Shown one piece after another: positions 1 to 12,800 of a stretch of DNA of 64,000 nt; the stretch's first letter is position 1, and every line of letters begins with the position of its first letter. The stretch comes from Aphelocoma coerulescens (Eukaryota; Chordata; Aves; Passeriformes; Corvidae), in NCBI RefSeq assembly GCF_041296385.1, contig NC_091016.1:11753997-11817996 (forward strand), read 5' to 3'. The position numbers were made by a program, and so were the translations under genes. The notes below the pieces were generated by a model that was not told the origin of the DNA, made no database searches, and was given only the letters and a program-made list of their open reading frames with translations.

Positions 1-1212
1 GCAGCTTGAACAGCAGCTTCTTTACAGGAGGCCGTCTCAGCTGGTCCTGACTGAACTGGTATTGAAGCTGCTGCAGCCATCTCTGGGGCAACAGCCATGC
101 CCAGCGCTGTGTTCATCTTTTGCTCCACAGCAGCGTTCAGCGCCATCGATGGCCCTTGCTCCGCGGCCGCATTTGGCGCCGCTGCTGAATCCGCTGCTGT
201 TTCTCGCCCCCTGGCCGCCTTTGGCACCGCTGCCCCTGGCCGCCGCTCTGCAGCCGCGTCCACTTCTGTGTTTTCCCGTGGCAGCGCTACTTCCGGGTTT
301 GCCGCCGGCCACACAGCTCCTTGGTTTGGAGCCGTGGCTCCCGCGGGCAGTGCTGGCAGTGTGGGCCCGGTGCGCGGCGGGGTGCCTCTGGCGTCCGCGG
401 CAGCTGCTTTTGCAAGCTGAGCAGGTCCTCCAGCTTTCGGGATATGTTTGGTAACTCTGTCAGCAAAGGCAGATGCTGTATTAAAAGGTCGATGGCTTGG
501 TTCTGCAGCGGTGTAGAACAGTCCAGCACCAAGGAGGGCAGCGGACCACACCCAGGTAGTCTCAGTGCAGTCACGCCTGGTGCTACAGCAGCTAAGAAGG
601 GACATCTGGGCGGCTTTTGGTCTGCTGGTGCATATGCAAACAGGCTAGGAGCCGCCACGGGGCTCTAATTTGCTAAGCCGCTAATTTGTGGCCCTGGATA
701 AACTGTGGCTGCTGCCGAGCTGAGCGGCAAGGTAGACTGTGCCAACTGCTCCAACATCCCCGCCTCTGCTGGCGCAGGGTCCCTGGGGGCCACAGAGTCC
801 TGCAACTGTGCAGGGCAAGGCGGCGCAGGCTCTGTCTGTGGAGCCGAGGGTGTTTTTTTGGATTCACCATCACTTGCCCCCTCAGACATTCTTCTGTCAC
901 TCATCACCGAAATAGGCGAGCCAGCTCTGCTGCTACAGTCAAGGTCTGTCAGCAGAATAAATAACGAACGCCAGGTCTGGTATAATTGTAATGCTGCTGG
1001 GTCCCCAGACGGGAGTTCGTGCCGGACAGCACAGCCAAATTCCTGCCATAAGGCAAAGTCCAGGGCAGTATCTCTGTCCATGGAAATCCCTTTAAAGGTA
1101 GCCCAATCTAATAATTCCCGAACTGATTTTTCAGAAATGGAGGTGTGCATTATGCTAAACACACCTATCAGACCATTACCACAGTGCCGGTTTGTGAGCC
1201 AGTGTTCGCCAT
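1..1212 (-). pseudogene. Endogenous retrovirus gag remnant (5' part, broken)
   Basis: This is a decayed gag reading frame read leftward from just inside the 5' LTR. The longest open piece (1162-665) starts with a helical stretch that includes SVRELLDWATFKGISMD, then a TWRSL segment, then a Pro/Ser/Ala-rich region. That order resembles a retroviral matrix domain followed by a proline-rich linker, closest in style to betaretrovirus-like (ERVK) gag; the family call is inference. The likely original start is an ATG at 1212, which now runs into stops after a probable frameshift near 1170. An in-frame TAG lies at 667-665, after which the same frame stays open to 287. Another frame is open from 312 to 37, so a further frameshift sits near 300. 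It cannot make an intact Gag. Capsid, nucleocapsid, pol and env would lie left of the window edge. Confidence 0.72.
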
Positions 1213-1310
1213 TTCTCAGTCACGTCGGACCTCCCGGGAGGAAGGGGAACAGTGTACCTCTAGAAAAATTTGGCTTGACTTGCACCAGCAGAACACATCA
1301 GAGAGTGCAG

Positions 1311-1328
1311 ATCACGTCGGGGTCACCA
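1311..1328 (-). other. Retroviral primer binding site (tRNA-Trp type)
   Basis: On the minus strand these 18 bases read TGGTGACCCCGACGTGAT, two bases inside the LTR. This is the primer binding site known from avian sarcoma-leukosis viruses, complementary to the 3' end of tRNA-Trp including its CCA. It fixes the orientation of the provirus (leftward) and marks the LTR/leader junction. Confidence 0.85.
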
Positions 1329-1330
1329 AA

Positions 1331-1704
1331 TATTACCGCAGGCCTGGTTCCTATGGTATATCACTGTGTCCTGCAGCCATAGGGAGGAGGAGGAGAGAAG
1401 ATCCAGCAGGCAGGAATTGTGCAGCAAGATTGATTTATTTAATTATTTTACAAACTCTTTTATAGACTTTTTTCTTCATAGTCTAATTGGACAAAGGATC
1501 AGCCAGCCCTTGGGGTGATTGGCTAAAATCCTAAAACATCCATTGTCAAAATAGTTTTCTACTATACCATAAACAAGACTTTTCAAGGTTGCAAGTGGCT
1601 TGGTTGTTTACATACTCTGCTACCTCTTCTGTGAGAGAGAAAAGTCTCTCGCGGACTTAGAAAATAGCAAGAAAATCCTTGCTAGCAGCATTTTTGTATC
1701 TACA
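1331..1704 (-). mobile_element. 5' LTR of the endogenous retrovirus
   Basis: About 374 bp directly upstream of the primer binding site. Read on the minus strand it begins TGTAGATACAAAAATGC at 1704 and ends near 1331 in TA, where CA is expected; one C-to-T change would explain this. U3 contains ATTGG/CCAAT-type boxes, a TATA box (TATAAAAG, 1464-1457) and an AATAAA signal at 1439-1434. The signal lies close to where transcription would start, implying a very short R region. U5 runs from there to the primer site. The outer boundary at 1704 rests on the TG start and is approximate. A target-site duplication cannot be tested because the other LTR is outside the window. Confidence 0.75.
1434..1464 (-). 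promoter_or_regulatory. LTR TATA box and poly(A) signal
   Basis: TATAAAAG at 1464-1457 is followed 17 bp downstream by AATAAA at 1439-1434 on the minus strand. This spacing fits an LTR whose poly(A) signal sits at the U3/R border. Transcription from here would run away from PPP3R1, into gag. Confidence 0.6.
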
Positions 1705-4700
1705 GGTTTCCTGCACACTAGTATTCTATATTTGATTGACTGACTCTTTTAAAAAGTTGAGAATTCCAGCTGAAGCTTTCATATAGGTGGGACAATAAGG
1801 TGTTGCTCCTCTATGGATTTTTGGTGTTTAACAAAAGATATAAACCTGCCTCTTTCCTCATGTAAGGATAATACAAAAATCCTTCTCCTCTGCTCTGTGG
1901 TCTGTTTTCACACAGGAAACTTAGTATTGTGGAGAATTTTGCTTGTCAAATGCAGCTGATCGTTACTGCATACACCTCATTACTTAAAGCTAGCGAAAAG
2001 ATGTGTGTCAAAATGTCAGTGGCAGTAATAGTCCCTCCCCAGCCGTGGTTTTTGGGTTTTGCATTTTTTTAAGCTCAAAGAGTTACTGGCATTCACACCA
2101 GCAAAAATGCATCCATCTACGAGATTTTAAAACACAAAAGGGGAATATGGGTGTGGGTATCTAATCCAGAACAGTTAAGTCATAATGAAAGCTCCATTGC
2201 AGCTCATTTGTAGTATACTTTAACCCTCATCTGGGAGGACCACATTTAGCCTTTGTAGCCATTCCCTGTAAAAGTAACAGGACCTTAAGTGTTCCAACAG
2301 CATTCTTTTCATGAGCAGTGCCAGAAATTTAATGGTTTTAGGTTCTTTTTAGGGATTTTAGAAGGCTACTCACTCTGGCTAATAGATGAAAACCTTGTAC
2401 CATTCCAACACCACATACGGAGAGCTACAGACTCCAGTTTTCTTACATCTATGTTCTTTTTAAACAGTACTCAGAACACGCACAAGTTGTTTTTATTAGA
2501 GCTGCAGTCAAGGACACATCAGCTATAATGAAACAGTAAAATTTAAATGCTGCCAAAAATATTCTGCTTTGGTCCACAGTCAATTTGAGCTTCTGCCCAA
2601 CCTCCACTTGCTCTCCAATCCCATAGAGAGCTGCTCTTCAAATAGTCTTAAGTTTATTTTGCTTTTACTGCAACTCTTCACTATGCAGCTGCGCAGTAGT
2701 AAACATGACCTTAACACTGAGTGGAAGTTTGGCAACAACTTGATTGCAAATGTAATCTACAACAGCCATGGAAGGTAGCCAAGCCAAAAGCAGAGTTACA
2801 GCTCTTGAAAACTCAGGCTATAAATGGCTATACAAGATCACACTTCATACTGCAGTTTGCAAGTGTGATTAACTGCAGTGCTGTGCTACACCTGAAAATA
2901 ATTTCTCAGTTTGCAAATACTGCAGAATTAATGCCGATGTCCCAGTATCTGACTGTCTTCAAATCAGGTAACAGTAAATGAAGAGTAATAAATCAGTAGT
3001 ATTGTTTGAAACATGCGTTGTTAAACAAGTGTGCAAGTCTCTGTGGAATCAGGACCTTGGATGGTGAAGTGATGATCTAAAGCACACTGGAAAATAAAAT
3101 GGCACTGTAATTTTAAAGGCTCAAAATGACGGCCTGGTTAAGGTAGCAGATAAAAAGTAAAAGCCTTCATCAAGTTTTTTAGGATAAATGTTTTAAAGTC
3201 TTTCAGAGTTTTAAAGTCTGAGTTTCTAAAGCTTTATAGTTATAAAACACATACTATTGCCATGTTTTATAAGGCAGAAGGAGCATCTGAAACATGAATA
3301 CATCTGAGATTTACTTACAAACAGGCTGCAGAAATAGCTAGTACTACCCTTGCTGCTGTCAAAATGAAAGCTGAAGTAAAAAGATGAGGTTTCTCTGACA
3401 GCAATTGTCTAGGTACAGATAAAAAGAAGATGAAAATAAAGAGATGCGGTAACAATTGTAACAATCCCTGAAGTGAACATTTGGATAAAATTCTGTCGCC
3501 AGTTGTCAGAGGTCAGCATATGGGAAGAGACACCAAAAGTCAATCCTAATAGCATCTTCCATTCTCAGAACAGGACCAAGTAGATACTTGGCTCAGGGAT
3601 ATACTTCTAAAGTCACAATAAGCACTTCAAAATTAGTATTGGTTAGATAATTTCCTCACTTAAACTGGCTAAATTCCCAACCCAACAATTTTTCAACAAT
3701 TTCAGCTACAGCATAGTCAGGCCCTAAACAAGTGGCTTCCAGAGCAGCTTTGTAATCAGATTAATTTGTAGCTGTCTCTCCCCACACTTATCACAATCAC
3801 ATGTTCCTGACTCTCCCCAGTGGCTCACTAGTGGTCATACAGTCACATGCTTGAGCAGATCAGAAGGTGCACACTAATTTTCAGGGAGGTTAATTTTCAG
3901 ACACATTAACTCCCAGGTTTCTTCCATGCTTGCAGCCCCGGGAATACAAATAGTGACATGAGGCCAAAAAGGTGTAGCAGGGATTAGCTGTGCCTCAACG
4001 AAATGTGAAACTGTATTTTCATACAGAAGTTCAGGCCTTGGCTCACTACAGCATTTGCAACCCTGCTCAGCAAAGCACACTGACTTGAGGCCTCAGTTAC
4101 TATGGTGATAAGCATGGAATAAATGTTTATATATAATTAGTTAAATTATCCCTTCAAGAAAGCAGTCATCCTTCTCACAGGCAGCTACTCATATTTTTTC
4201 ATTAAATAGATGTAAAAACAAATTAAAATTTTAAAGCTTAAGAAGCACTATTATTCATCCACAAGTTAATGATAATTTAAATCTATAGCAAAAATTAAAA
4301 AAAAAAATTAGTCTATGAGAAACCCACCTGTTCTGAAAACCACACTGTAAATGCCTTACAAAATAAGCTAATGCTTGGTTTTAAACATATTAGGGTTTTG
4401 CTTAAGAAAAACAGGAATGATTAATAAAACTATCTTCTTGTTTAAGAAAACCTAAGATATATTACTGAATGAAAAACTAATGTATGAGTGATTTTCTTCC
4501 ATGCAATCACTAAATTTAGTCAATCCTACTTGTAAAATATAAGCAGTATTTTCTAACTCTAAGCTTACTGCAAATGCAATATGCTGATATAAAGAAGTTA
4601 ATTTAGTCAAAATGCTTAGTACATAAACTCATTAGTAGCTTACTTCCTTTTTCAAAAGACTATGAATCAGCAATTACTGTAGAACCATCTGCCACAAAGA

Positions 4701-6352
4701 TGAATATTCTGCTCAGGGTTTTGGGGAACCCTTTGCCACAATATTCACATGTAACTTCGGCTTTTTTTTTTTTAATTAAGAAAACACAGTCTTAAATGTG
4801 AGCACTAATCATATTACTTAGGATATCAAATGGCCTTAAAATAAAGGAATACTAAGTTCAGAGTGGATGATTTCTTAGGATTTATAACTATAAAAACTAA
4901 CAACAAAACTTAACCAAACACTGAATTCTTCCCTGAAGAAAAGAAATAATTGACAAAATGCAGCAGAAACACTGCCAGCTGATGAGCTGTCTCTTTCTTC
5001 CCACTATGATACCATCTGTTGCCAGCTCTTGCATATCTACATGCACTACAGTCCTCTGACTCTCAGCCTGACCCAGATCCAGCCCTGGTCTCAAGTGTGA
5101 TAACAAAATCAAGCTTTATCCACCCAATGGACACCAATGACTGACTGGTGGTTAGAAATGGTGCGTTGGTGACACTGGGCAAGTAAAGAGGCTTCTAGTC
5201 CCAGTCACCTAATACAGCTCTTTTATTTGACTGAAATTTTTATTCATTCTCCAGTCTGCCAACATAACTACATGTGTATTCTCTCCCCAGCCCAACTGCT
5301 TGATAAATTAACATTACAAAAAGTTCAGCTACATGAAGTGTTTAAGCTATGAGGGATAATATTTTAAGAACTGAGTTAGGAAGCAGAGACATGCAGGTTC
5401 ATACAAGCAGATCATATGTGGGAAACTTCCAGTAAGAAGGGCAAAACCAATGGTATAGTCCCTTTTCCTGCAGCATGGCAGGAGCCAATGCACGCACCTG
5501 CTATCTACCCACACGCTACAACCTACTGGTAAGGAATAGCGAGTTCCTAACCCTAATAAACTCATAGAATAATATTTAGTTATTCTTTACATATAGGCTG
5601 TAAGTTCCTCCAAGGCAAAGAGTTTCTTCAGTGCCCTGCACTTGTTGATACACAAGATATAAAGGGAAGATGTACAGCTGATCATCAAGAAGCAGAGCAT
5701 AATTTTGACTTGCTCTAAGAATAGGCCAAATGCCTTCCTCCAGTTTGCATGCAAATTTATTACTGAAGACAATGCAGGTTTTCGAGGGAAGAAACTTGGC
5801 TTAGAATCTGATTATCTCTTCAGAAACCATCCAAATTTTAAAATACCTTCTCAAACACCAAGGTTTACAGCTTAAGCATCTTCTATCAAGGAATTTTAAG
5901 TGATAAACAGTTACATATTTATATAAGTTATCTTCGTTTCAATTGAGTGTTTAGCTGCAGGAAGCAGTGTGTTATTGCAAAAGGCAGTAACTAGATAATT
6001 AAGTCAAACTAAATGTCCTTTTATCATTAAAAGCCATGTGTTACTATTAATTCACAAAACATACATTTACAAGATAATCCATAGCAAGGGACCAGACATC
6101 CTCAAACACAGACACTAGAGCTACTGGTTGTGCTGAGAGCCTGGTAAATTGACTATTGTGCAGCAAAGCAATTTCAAAGTGTTTTGTTTGTTGTGGTGTT
6201 TTTGTTTTTTTTTTTTAATCAATACCTTTAATATTTTTGTTTCCAACCTTTATGATACAGTCTTAAAGATCCTGTTTTCAATGATACATAAAACAGTAGA
6301 GAGTTTAGTTGAATACCTTTTCCCGGAATCACAGTCAATTTAGGCTGTAGCA

Positions 6353-6475
6353 CCAAAAAAACCAAAAAAAACCCCACCAGACCAAACCAAACAAAACCCC
6401 CACATACAAAAACAAGAAAAACAAACAAAAAACCAAAACAAACCCAAAACAAACAACAACAAAAAAAGAAAAAAG
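6353..6475. repeat. A/C-rich low-complexity tract
   Basis: Imperfect repeats of CAAA, CCAAA and CAAAA units with almost no G or T on the plus strand. A T/G-rich stretch at 6178-6220 is roughly its complement about 140 bp upstream, so the two could fold back imperfectly. Confidence 0.7.
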
Positions 6476-9400
6476 CAGCTTTTAAGATTTGTCTTGCTTT
6501 TAATATCTGAAATTTCATTAGTGAGCTTGTCTGTTTATCTCTTCTATGCAGACACAAAAGTTTATCTAACACTGATGACATTACATTTTGAAACTTTTAT
6601 AAGTCAGTAAGAATCATTTTGTTCTTTCCATTTTTCCTCTACAAAAATGTATTTAGGCTGGACAGGTCAAGCAAGGTTGAATTTACCATATCTTAATACC
6701 ATGTACTTTTCGGCAAGTTAAATATGGATTATGCTATGTAATAACAATGCACATATAAATACACTATGCATTTGTGTAAGAATTTCTGAATCCTCCACCT
6801 ATTGCCCTTCAAAGAGGACATTTCAAAAGAGGGCCTAAAGTCTACAGGCCCACCTGAGATACCTCATGTGTACGATCACATAGAAAATGAATGACAAATC
6901 TGGTGTTAAAAACCCTCTATTTCAGCTCAGTGGTGTAAACTGAGTATTAGTGGAGGTGTTCCCAAAATGATATCCAGAAAAGCATGTGCACTAGAACACT
7001 TGTCTTAGGTATCAGGATTATCACTTATCAACCTTACTGATGCGTAATAGTTGTAGCAAAAAAATCACTGTGGTCCTGATCAAGATTTGGCATCCCAAGC
7101 TCCACAAGAAACTTAATACTCCAGTACTTAGTGATCCCATAAACCAGACGAGCAATATCAGGGTGCAAGCTAAACCTTGTGCAGATAAAATGTCTGGACC
7201 TGTTCTCTGGTCTACATCACAACAGCTGCAGGCCAGAGCACTTGACTACAGTTGAGGACACAATTGACCAAGGTGTGATTCCTGAACAGGACCACACACC
7301 ACCTGGGGACAATTAAGGATGCTGCAGAGCCTATACATTAGCTCTAAGGGAGTGAGCAAGAGGGGCTGCTCACAGCAACAGCTTTTCACTGGTCTGCTCA
7401 GGGATGCAGCATGCTTCCAGCTCAGCTTCACTGCTCAGTGAAACGAGACAATCCCTGGGAAGCTGGTATATCTTAACTGGAAGTTACCTGCAGAGTTACT
7501 CCAGTCCAAACTCTCTCAAAATATAAGTATCCCAAAACTGTCATGAGATATGCAGGAGAAGCCTCAAAGCTGGCTTCTCATGAATGTAGATCTTGAGCAA
7601 ATACTTAAACTGGCTACTATGATGCCAAGAACTGAGTACTTCAAGCTTTCATCATGTTCTACAACATACATCTACACATGTATGCATTCAGTCAGAGTGA
7701 ACACCCACATGCTCAGAACAAGATAAACAACCATCATCACGAACAAATTAACCATTTGAGCAGTAAAATGTGTACTGTATATTACTAAAATACCAATAAA
7801 CTAAAGGATTTACACTGTGAGGCTAGTTCTTCCTTAATGATTATACAAACTAGGTACATAATTGAACACTGTAACATCAAGATATACTGTTAAAAGGGGA
7901 GCCCTGACTGCTTCAATGATGGATGTTTTTTATCTTAATACCTCAAGCTTTACTGGCTTTATACATTTGCGGCTCTTTTTTAGCACCTTCGGGGACGTTG
8001 ATCATGTAGCAGCATTTCCTCTTTAAAAAGTCCATTTGCAGGGTCACTCAGAAATTTGCAGAAATTTGCAACACAGCTCATATCTGGGGAAGTTTTTTGT
8101 TTTGTTTTTAATACACTGCTTACTCCACACAGCTATTTCAAAGGCTCTTACTTCCCAGTGTTTACAACAGCTTTAGGCTATATCGAAAGGCTTTTGAGTG
8201 TTGAAAACCAGGTTATACTGAAAATTATTTCTCTGGAGAATTAATCTAAAATATGCTCTATTTATTGCACTCAGAACAGCAGTGCTTAAAAAAAAAAGCT
8301 AACAGCCCACACAAGAAGGGCTGCAGGTTGTTGTAGATCTCCATTTACATGTGTGAGAAAAAGTAGAATCCTCCATACATGCCAGACAAATTCTCTCACT
8401 GTACCAGATGTGGGCATATCTGGTGTGCTACCCATATAGACTGACCTGGTCAGAAGAGGGAGATTGGGTATCACTACCAAGAAGATTACAGACTACTCCT
8501 TCACCCTAACAGCATCCCTTCTCTCTTCCCTGACCTTAAGCTAAATCCAGTGCTAACTGCTGCTGCATTTGATCAGCAGAAGACTGGGTATGTATTCCCT
8601 GGTATTCAGGCATCAATTAGTCCCTTCCATCCCTGAGTATGATTACAGGATGCAGAGAATGAAAGCTTTCAGCTGCTTGCTCCTGAGTTTAAGTACTGCT
8701 AGAGCTGGAGAGGTCATATGCAGCAGAACAAGAGAGTATTGATAACCTGTGTTTATTCTTTCCTACGGATGTCAGAATCAGGAAGTAGCATGTTGCCTCA
8801 CTGTGCCATGAGGGTGGTGCTCAGAATGGTTTCTATTTGCAAGAGGGACATAACATAAACATTTCCCAGACACATCCTACACATTTAGCTCTGGGAAGGT
8901 AGCAAAATACTCCTGTGAGCATAAGTCAGCCAGAAAACTGCAAATTATGTTGACCAAAAAGCCACTATAGTGTTGTTTCTTCTAGTCCAAAATTGGTGTG
9001 AGCTGTAACAGGAAAAAGACACTGACTGCAACTCCACTGAGAAGGTTTGTCAGAACAGCAGTAGTGCCTCATCCACACGCTGCACTTACCCCAGTAATAC
9101 TGGGTCCCAGCAGATTCAACAGAACTGGATACACTTCAGTAAATCTTTGTCAGTTTTAACCCATGCAGTCATAGCGTTAGTAACATGCTTACTGCAACAT
9201 TGAACAAGTTTCTGTATTTTTTTAATACCGAGATTTACATGCAGCACAAAGCTCTCATGGCATTGTGCGGTGCAAGTGCATACCTTACTTCCCTGGGCAT
9301 TAACTCTCCTCTGCAAATTTACCAGCTGTTCCTAAATCGGCAGAAGGGATCATATGACAACTTCAACTGAATGGAAAAAGACAAAGTTGAAGTTCTTTAC

Positions 9401-9833
9401 AAGACAATAAAATTTTTTTCAACACAGTCTCATCTCATTAGTACTACCCTGATAACTAATAATCTGCACTATTTTTTTTCTGATACTGTTCTCTTAAGCC
9501 ACTTTTTGGTTATTTATGCATAAACACATGATCCAAAGTCACAAAATGTTCGGTTGCATTCCCCACCAGCTGAAAAGCATTAGAATCATTACTGGTCTTA
9601 TTGTTCCTGCCACAGACAAGGCCTACAGAAGTGGGTTTTTTGAAACTAGATTTCATATTGAGGACAGCCTGGAGTATATCTCTTGTTGTACAATACATGC
9701 TCCATAAACCAGGGACAATACATTTAAGGATGTTATCATCCAGTGGAAAATTGTTTGGGCTTCAGCAAAATTCCAGTGGTGGTGCTTTACAGTATGAAAT
9801 CTGAAACTATTTTCAGTGTGCAAAGCAGGCTGC

Positions 9834-9860
9834 AAAAAAAAAAAAAAAAAAAAAAAAAAA
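9834..9860. repeat. Poly(A) run, 27 bases
   Basis: Uninterrupted A27. No retroposed gene or target-site duplication was recognised around it. Confidence 0.9.
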
Positions 9861-12800
9861 GCACAATTTTCAGAGAGCAGTATTCTTCCCTATTGACAGA
9901 GGAACGAAAAATAGCACTGTATGACTAAGACACACAAAATTTCATGGTATTTACTTAGGAACCTCACTGTCATTATGCATACATTTTTTCTGCAAGGAGA
10001 CAGAATCAGCAGGAATTTTGATAGGAAAATAAGAGAAAGTGTCTTTATTCTGATTTTTGAAATCTCCTCTGGAAATCTCCTCCTTTCAGAAAAGGAAGAT
10101 TTCTACTTTTTTTCTTGAGGGAGAGTTCAGAAACAGCATGATGGATCAGAAGATGAAATTAAATCTACTGAAGTTATAAATCAGTTCCACACCAGAAACT
10201 TGATGGTACTTTGCCATATAAGTAGGAGGCAAAAGCACCATGACTTAACACTGTACCAGTGTAATAAGCTGCACACCATCCCTGGCAAGTGCCCCTTTTA
10301 ATTAGACAGTCTTCTGCAAGATGAAGTCCAAAGACTTAAATCACTCAAAATCTTCGGATTAACAGAGATCAACAGCAAGTCCAGCCAATTTTTAATTCCT
10401 CTAATAGATTCTTTAACTTCAGTGCAAAGCAAGAGCTCCCAGTAGCTTTAGTGACCCACACTGCAAAAAAGTTGCAGTCTGTTATCTACCTCTAAGGAGG
10501 AAGAGGATGACAGGAAGCTAAACCTATTTATGACTCCTTGGGTAACCATACTATGCTACAAGTGCAAAGACCAAGCATAAAATCTAGGAAGTCTAAATGC
10601 TTGGGATTCTGGAACCTGTTTTATGTGAACAAAACACAGAATCCCCACCCAGCAGCTTGAGTGTAATTTCACTTTCTACTGAAACTTCCACCCACCACTA
10701 AAGAGCTGAAGTGATTTTCTAGTCCTGTGCTGCAGGTGCAAAATACCTGAATACTACCATGATAAGAAAAAGTCGGTATCCCGTGTTGATCCAAACACTG
10801 ACACAGGCATGGCTGATAGACCAGGTGCATTGCACCTTGAGAAAATAATACCACCTTCTGAATTCTCTGGGAAAGAAAAAAATCCCATCCTGTGGCAAAC
10901 ATACCTAAATGGCGAATGGAGTTATACTCCCTCAATGACAAACCACACAGTCCTCAATCTGCACGCCCAAGAGTCTCTGCATGGAACAGCAGCCCTGAGG
11001 AGAGAATTCCACATACCAGTGATTCCCTCAGTGTGGTTTCATTGCTTCAGCTAAAGGGCTCTGAACATTTACATTAATATACGTGATCATGCTGCATCAC
11101 GTTTTCCTTGAAAGCTCTAACATGCTACTTAATTTTTCATACTGCTGACTGCACTGCAAATGAAAACAGATTACATGAACACAGAGATCATAGCAGTAAA
11201 AGCTGTAGAAAAATGCACAACTAACCTAGATGCAATTTAACATATCACACCACAGACAGCATTTCTTAATGTAATTGTTCTTCTCCTCCATGACAAAAAA
11301 AAGAGGTTAATAGACACAGAACCTTGCACTAATTAACTCCCCACAACACATACTGATATGTTAAAAGATACTCCACAGGACAACATGTATTCTGATTAGT
11401 TTTGAAACAGTCAGGTTACTAACTGGTATTCAAAATTTGTCCCCAACTCAAACTGTTAGAGGATCAGCAACCAAGCAATTTCCTACTTTTTTCTCTGCTA
11501 CAAGAAAGACAATGAACAAATAAAGACCTTTTGGCATAGTTTTAGTTTAGATTGTTGTTTTGCCATTAAATCATTAGTCGTTTGCTGCCTGAGTCATCAC
11601 TTTCAACATTTGCACTGGCCCAAACCTGAACCAGTCAGCCAATACATGACCAGTGATAAAACAGTAATTGAAGAGATTGTTTCTACAATATTGGAGTTAC
11701 ATACATTAATAGCTCATTAACAACCTGTGCAGGCCAGTCTCTACAGCCTTATCAGCTACTGCAGGAAGATAAGAACTTTGCCAGTTGGAGTGATACATGT
11801 ATATCTCTAGCAGAATTAAGCAAAATAAATAAGCCTTTGCAAAGGTGGTAAACAAGCACATAAGTGAAAAAAAAAAAAAATCAAACACTGTACTCCAGCA
11901 CTTGCCTCCATTTGTTGCAAGGTCTTTGAGCAGCTCCCCAGAAGAAATATCTTCAGAAAAAAAGCAGCAAATCATACCAACCCCAGCTACAGCTGGATGC
12001 CATCAGGAATTCTTAAAAACTGCTAGGCAAACAAGATCTCTACATGAAAGTATTATGCTAACTGCAGAGTCTCAAGAAAAATACAACCTTTTAGTCTCAA
12101 GCTTTCTTGCAAATTGTTTCCATATTGTTCTGCAGAGAGCTATCTGGTAATGTGATTATTATAGGCACAATGACAAAGACAAAGAAAGCATTTTTATCCC
12201 CAGTTTATCCTAGTCAGAACTGGCAGTAAGTTTAAGAAATCAGAAGGCCTCTCTTCATAATGCAGTTAAGAAAAACCCAAAAGGTTTCTTGTAAGGATTT
12301 TCAGTTTGTGGCTTCAAGTCTTTGGGGGCTGTTAATGACCAACAAGAGCTGAAAAGAAATAATCCTACAATCAGGTCATTTAATTCACAGCACCTTGGGC
12401 ACCAAGATCCACAGATCAGAAGCATTTACAAACACTGTTTCAGTAAATGCACATATGCAAGAGACAACTGTACATCTGTACCTCTTCTAGCAATTTGAAA
12501 TCCAGCCTCCCAGAGTGACGCAAAATAAACCAATGGTTAACTAAAACTCACCTTATTATCTACAGCTTCACAAGGCTTCTGTGGCCCACAGCATTCTTCT
12601 GGTCTTTCATTAGATCAGTTTTTTCAGCTGTGCCTTAATGGATCTGAAAAGTATCATCTCCCTTTCCTCCCAAGTCTTGGCAGTTTATACATGGTCTCAC
12701 AGATATGTGAGAAAATAAGGACAGATTCCCTTTGATTTCTTTCAACTGAAAAGACAGATGTAGGACTAAGAGAGATACAATAAGAGACACATTATCTTTC

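Noticed and set aside
62..1465. Plus-strand open frames over the retroviral region, up to 225 codons
   Set aside because: They are complements of the minus-strand gag; the primer site and LTR fix the coding strand as minus.
6228..6581. A 117-codon minus-strand frame rich in Phe, Val and Leu
   Set aside because: A direct result of the A/C-rich low-complexity tract.
7938..8100. Minus-strand exon-like block with a short open frame ending in a stop and a few CpGs
   Set aside because: No recognisable protein, no good acceptor, and stops close upstream.
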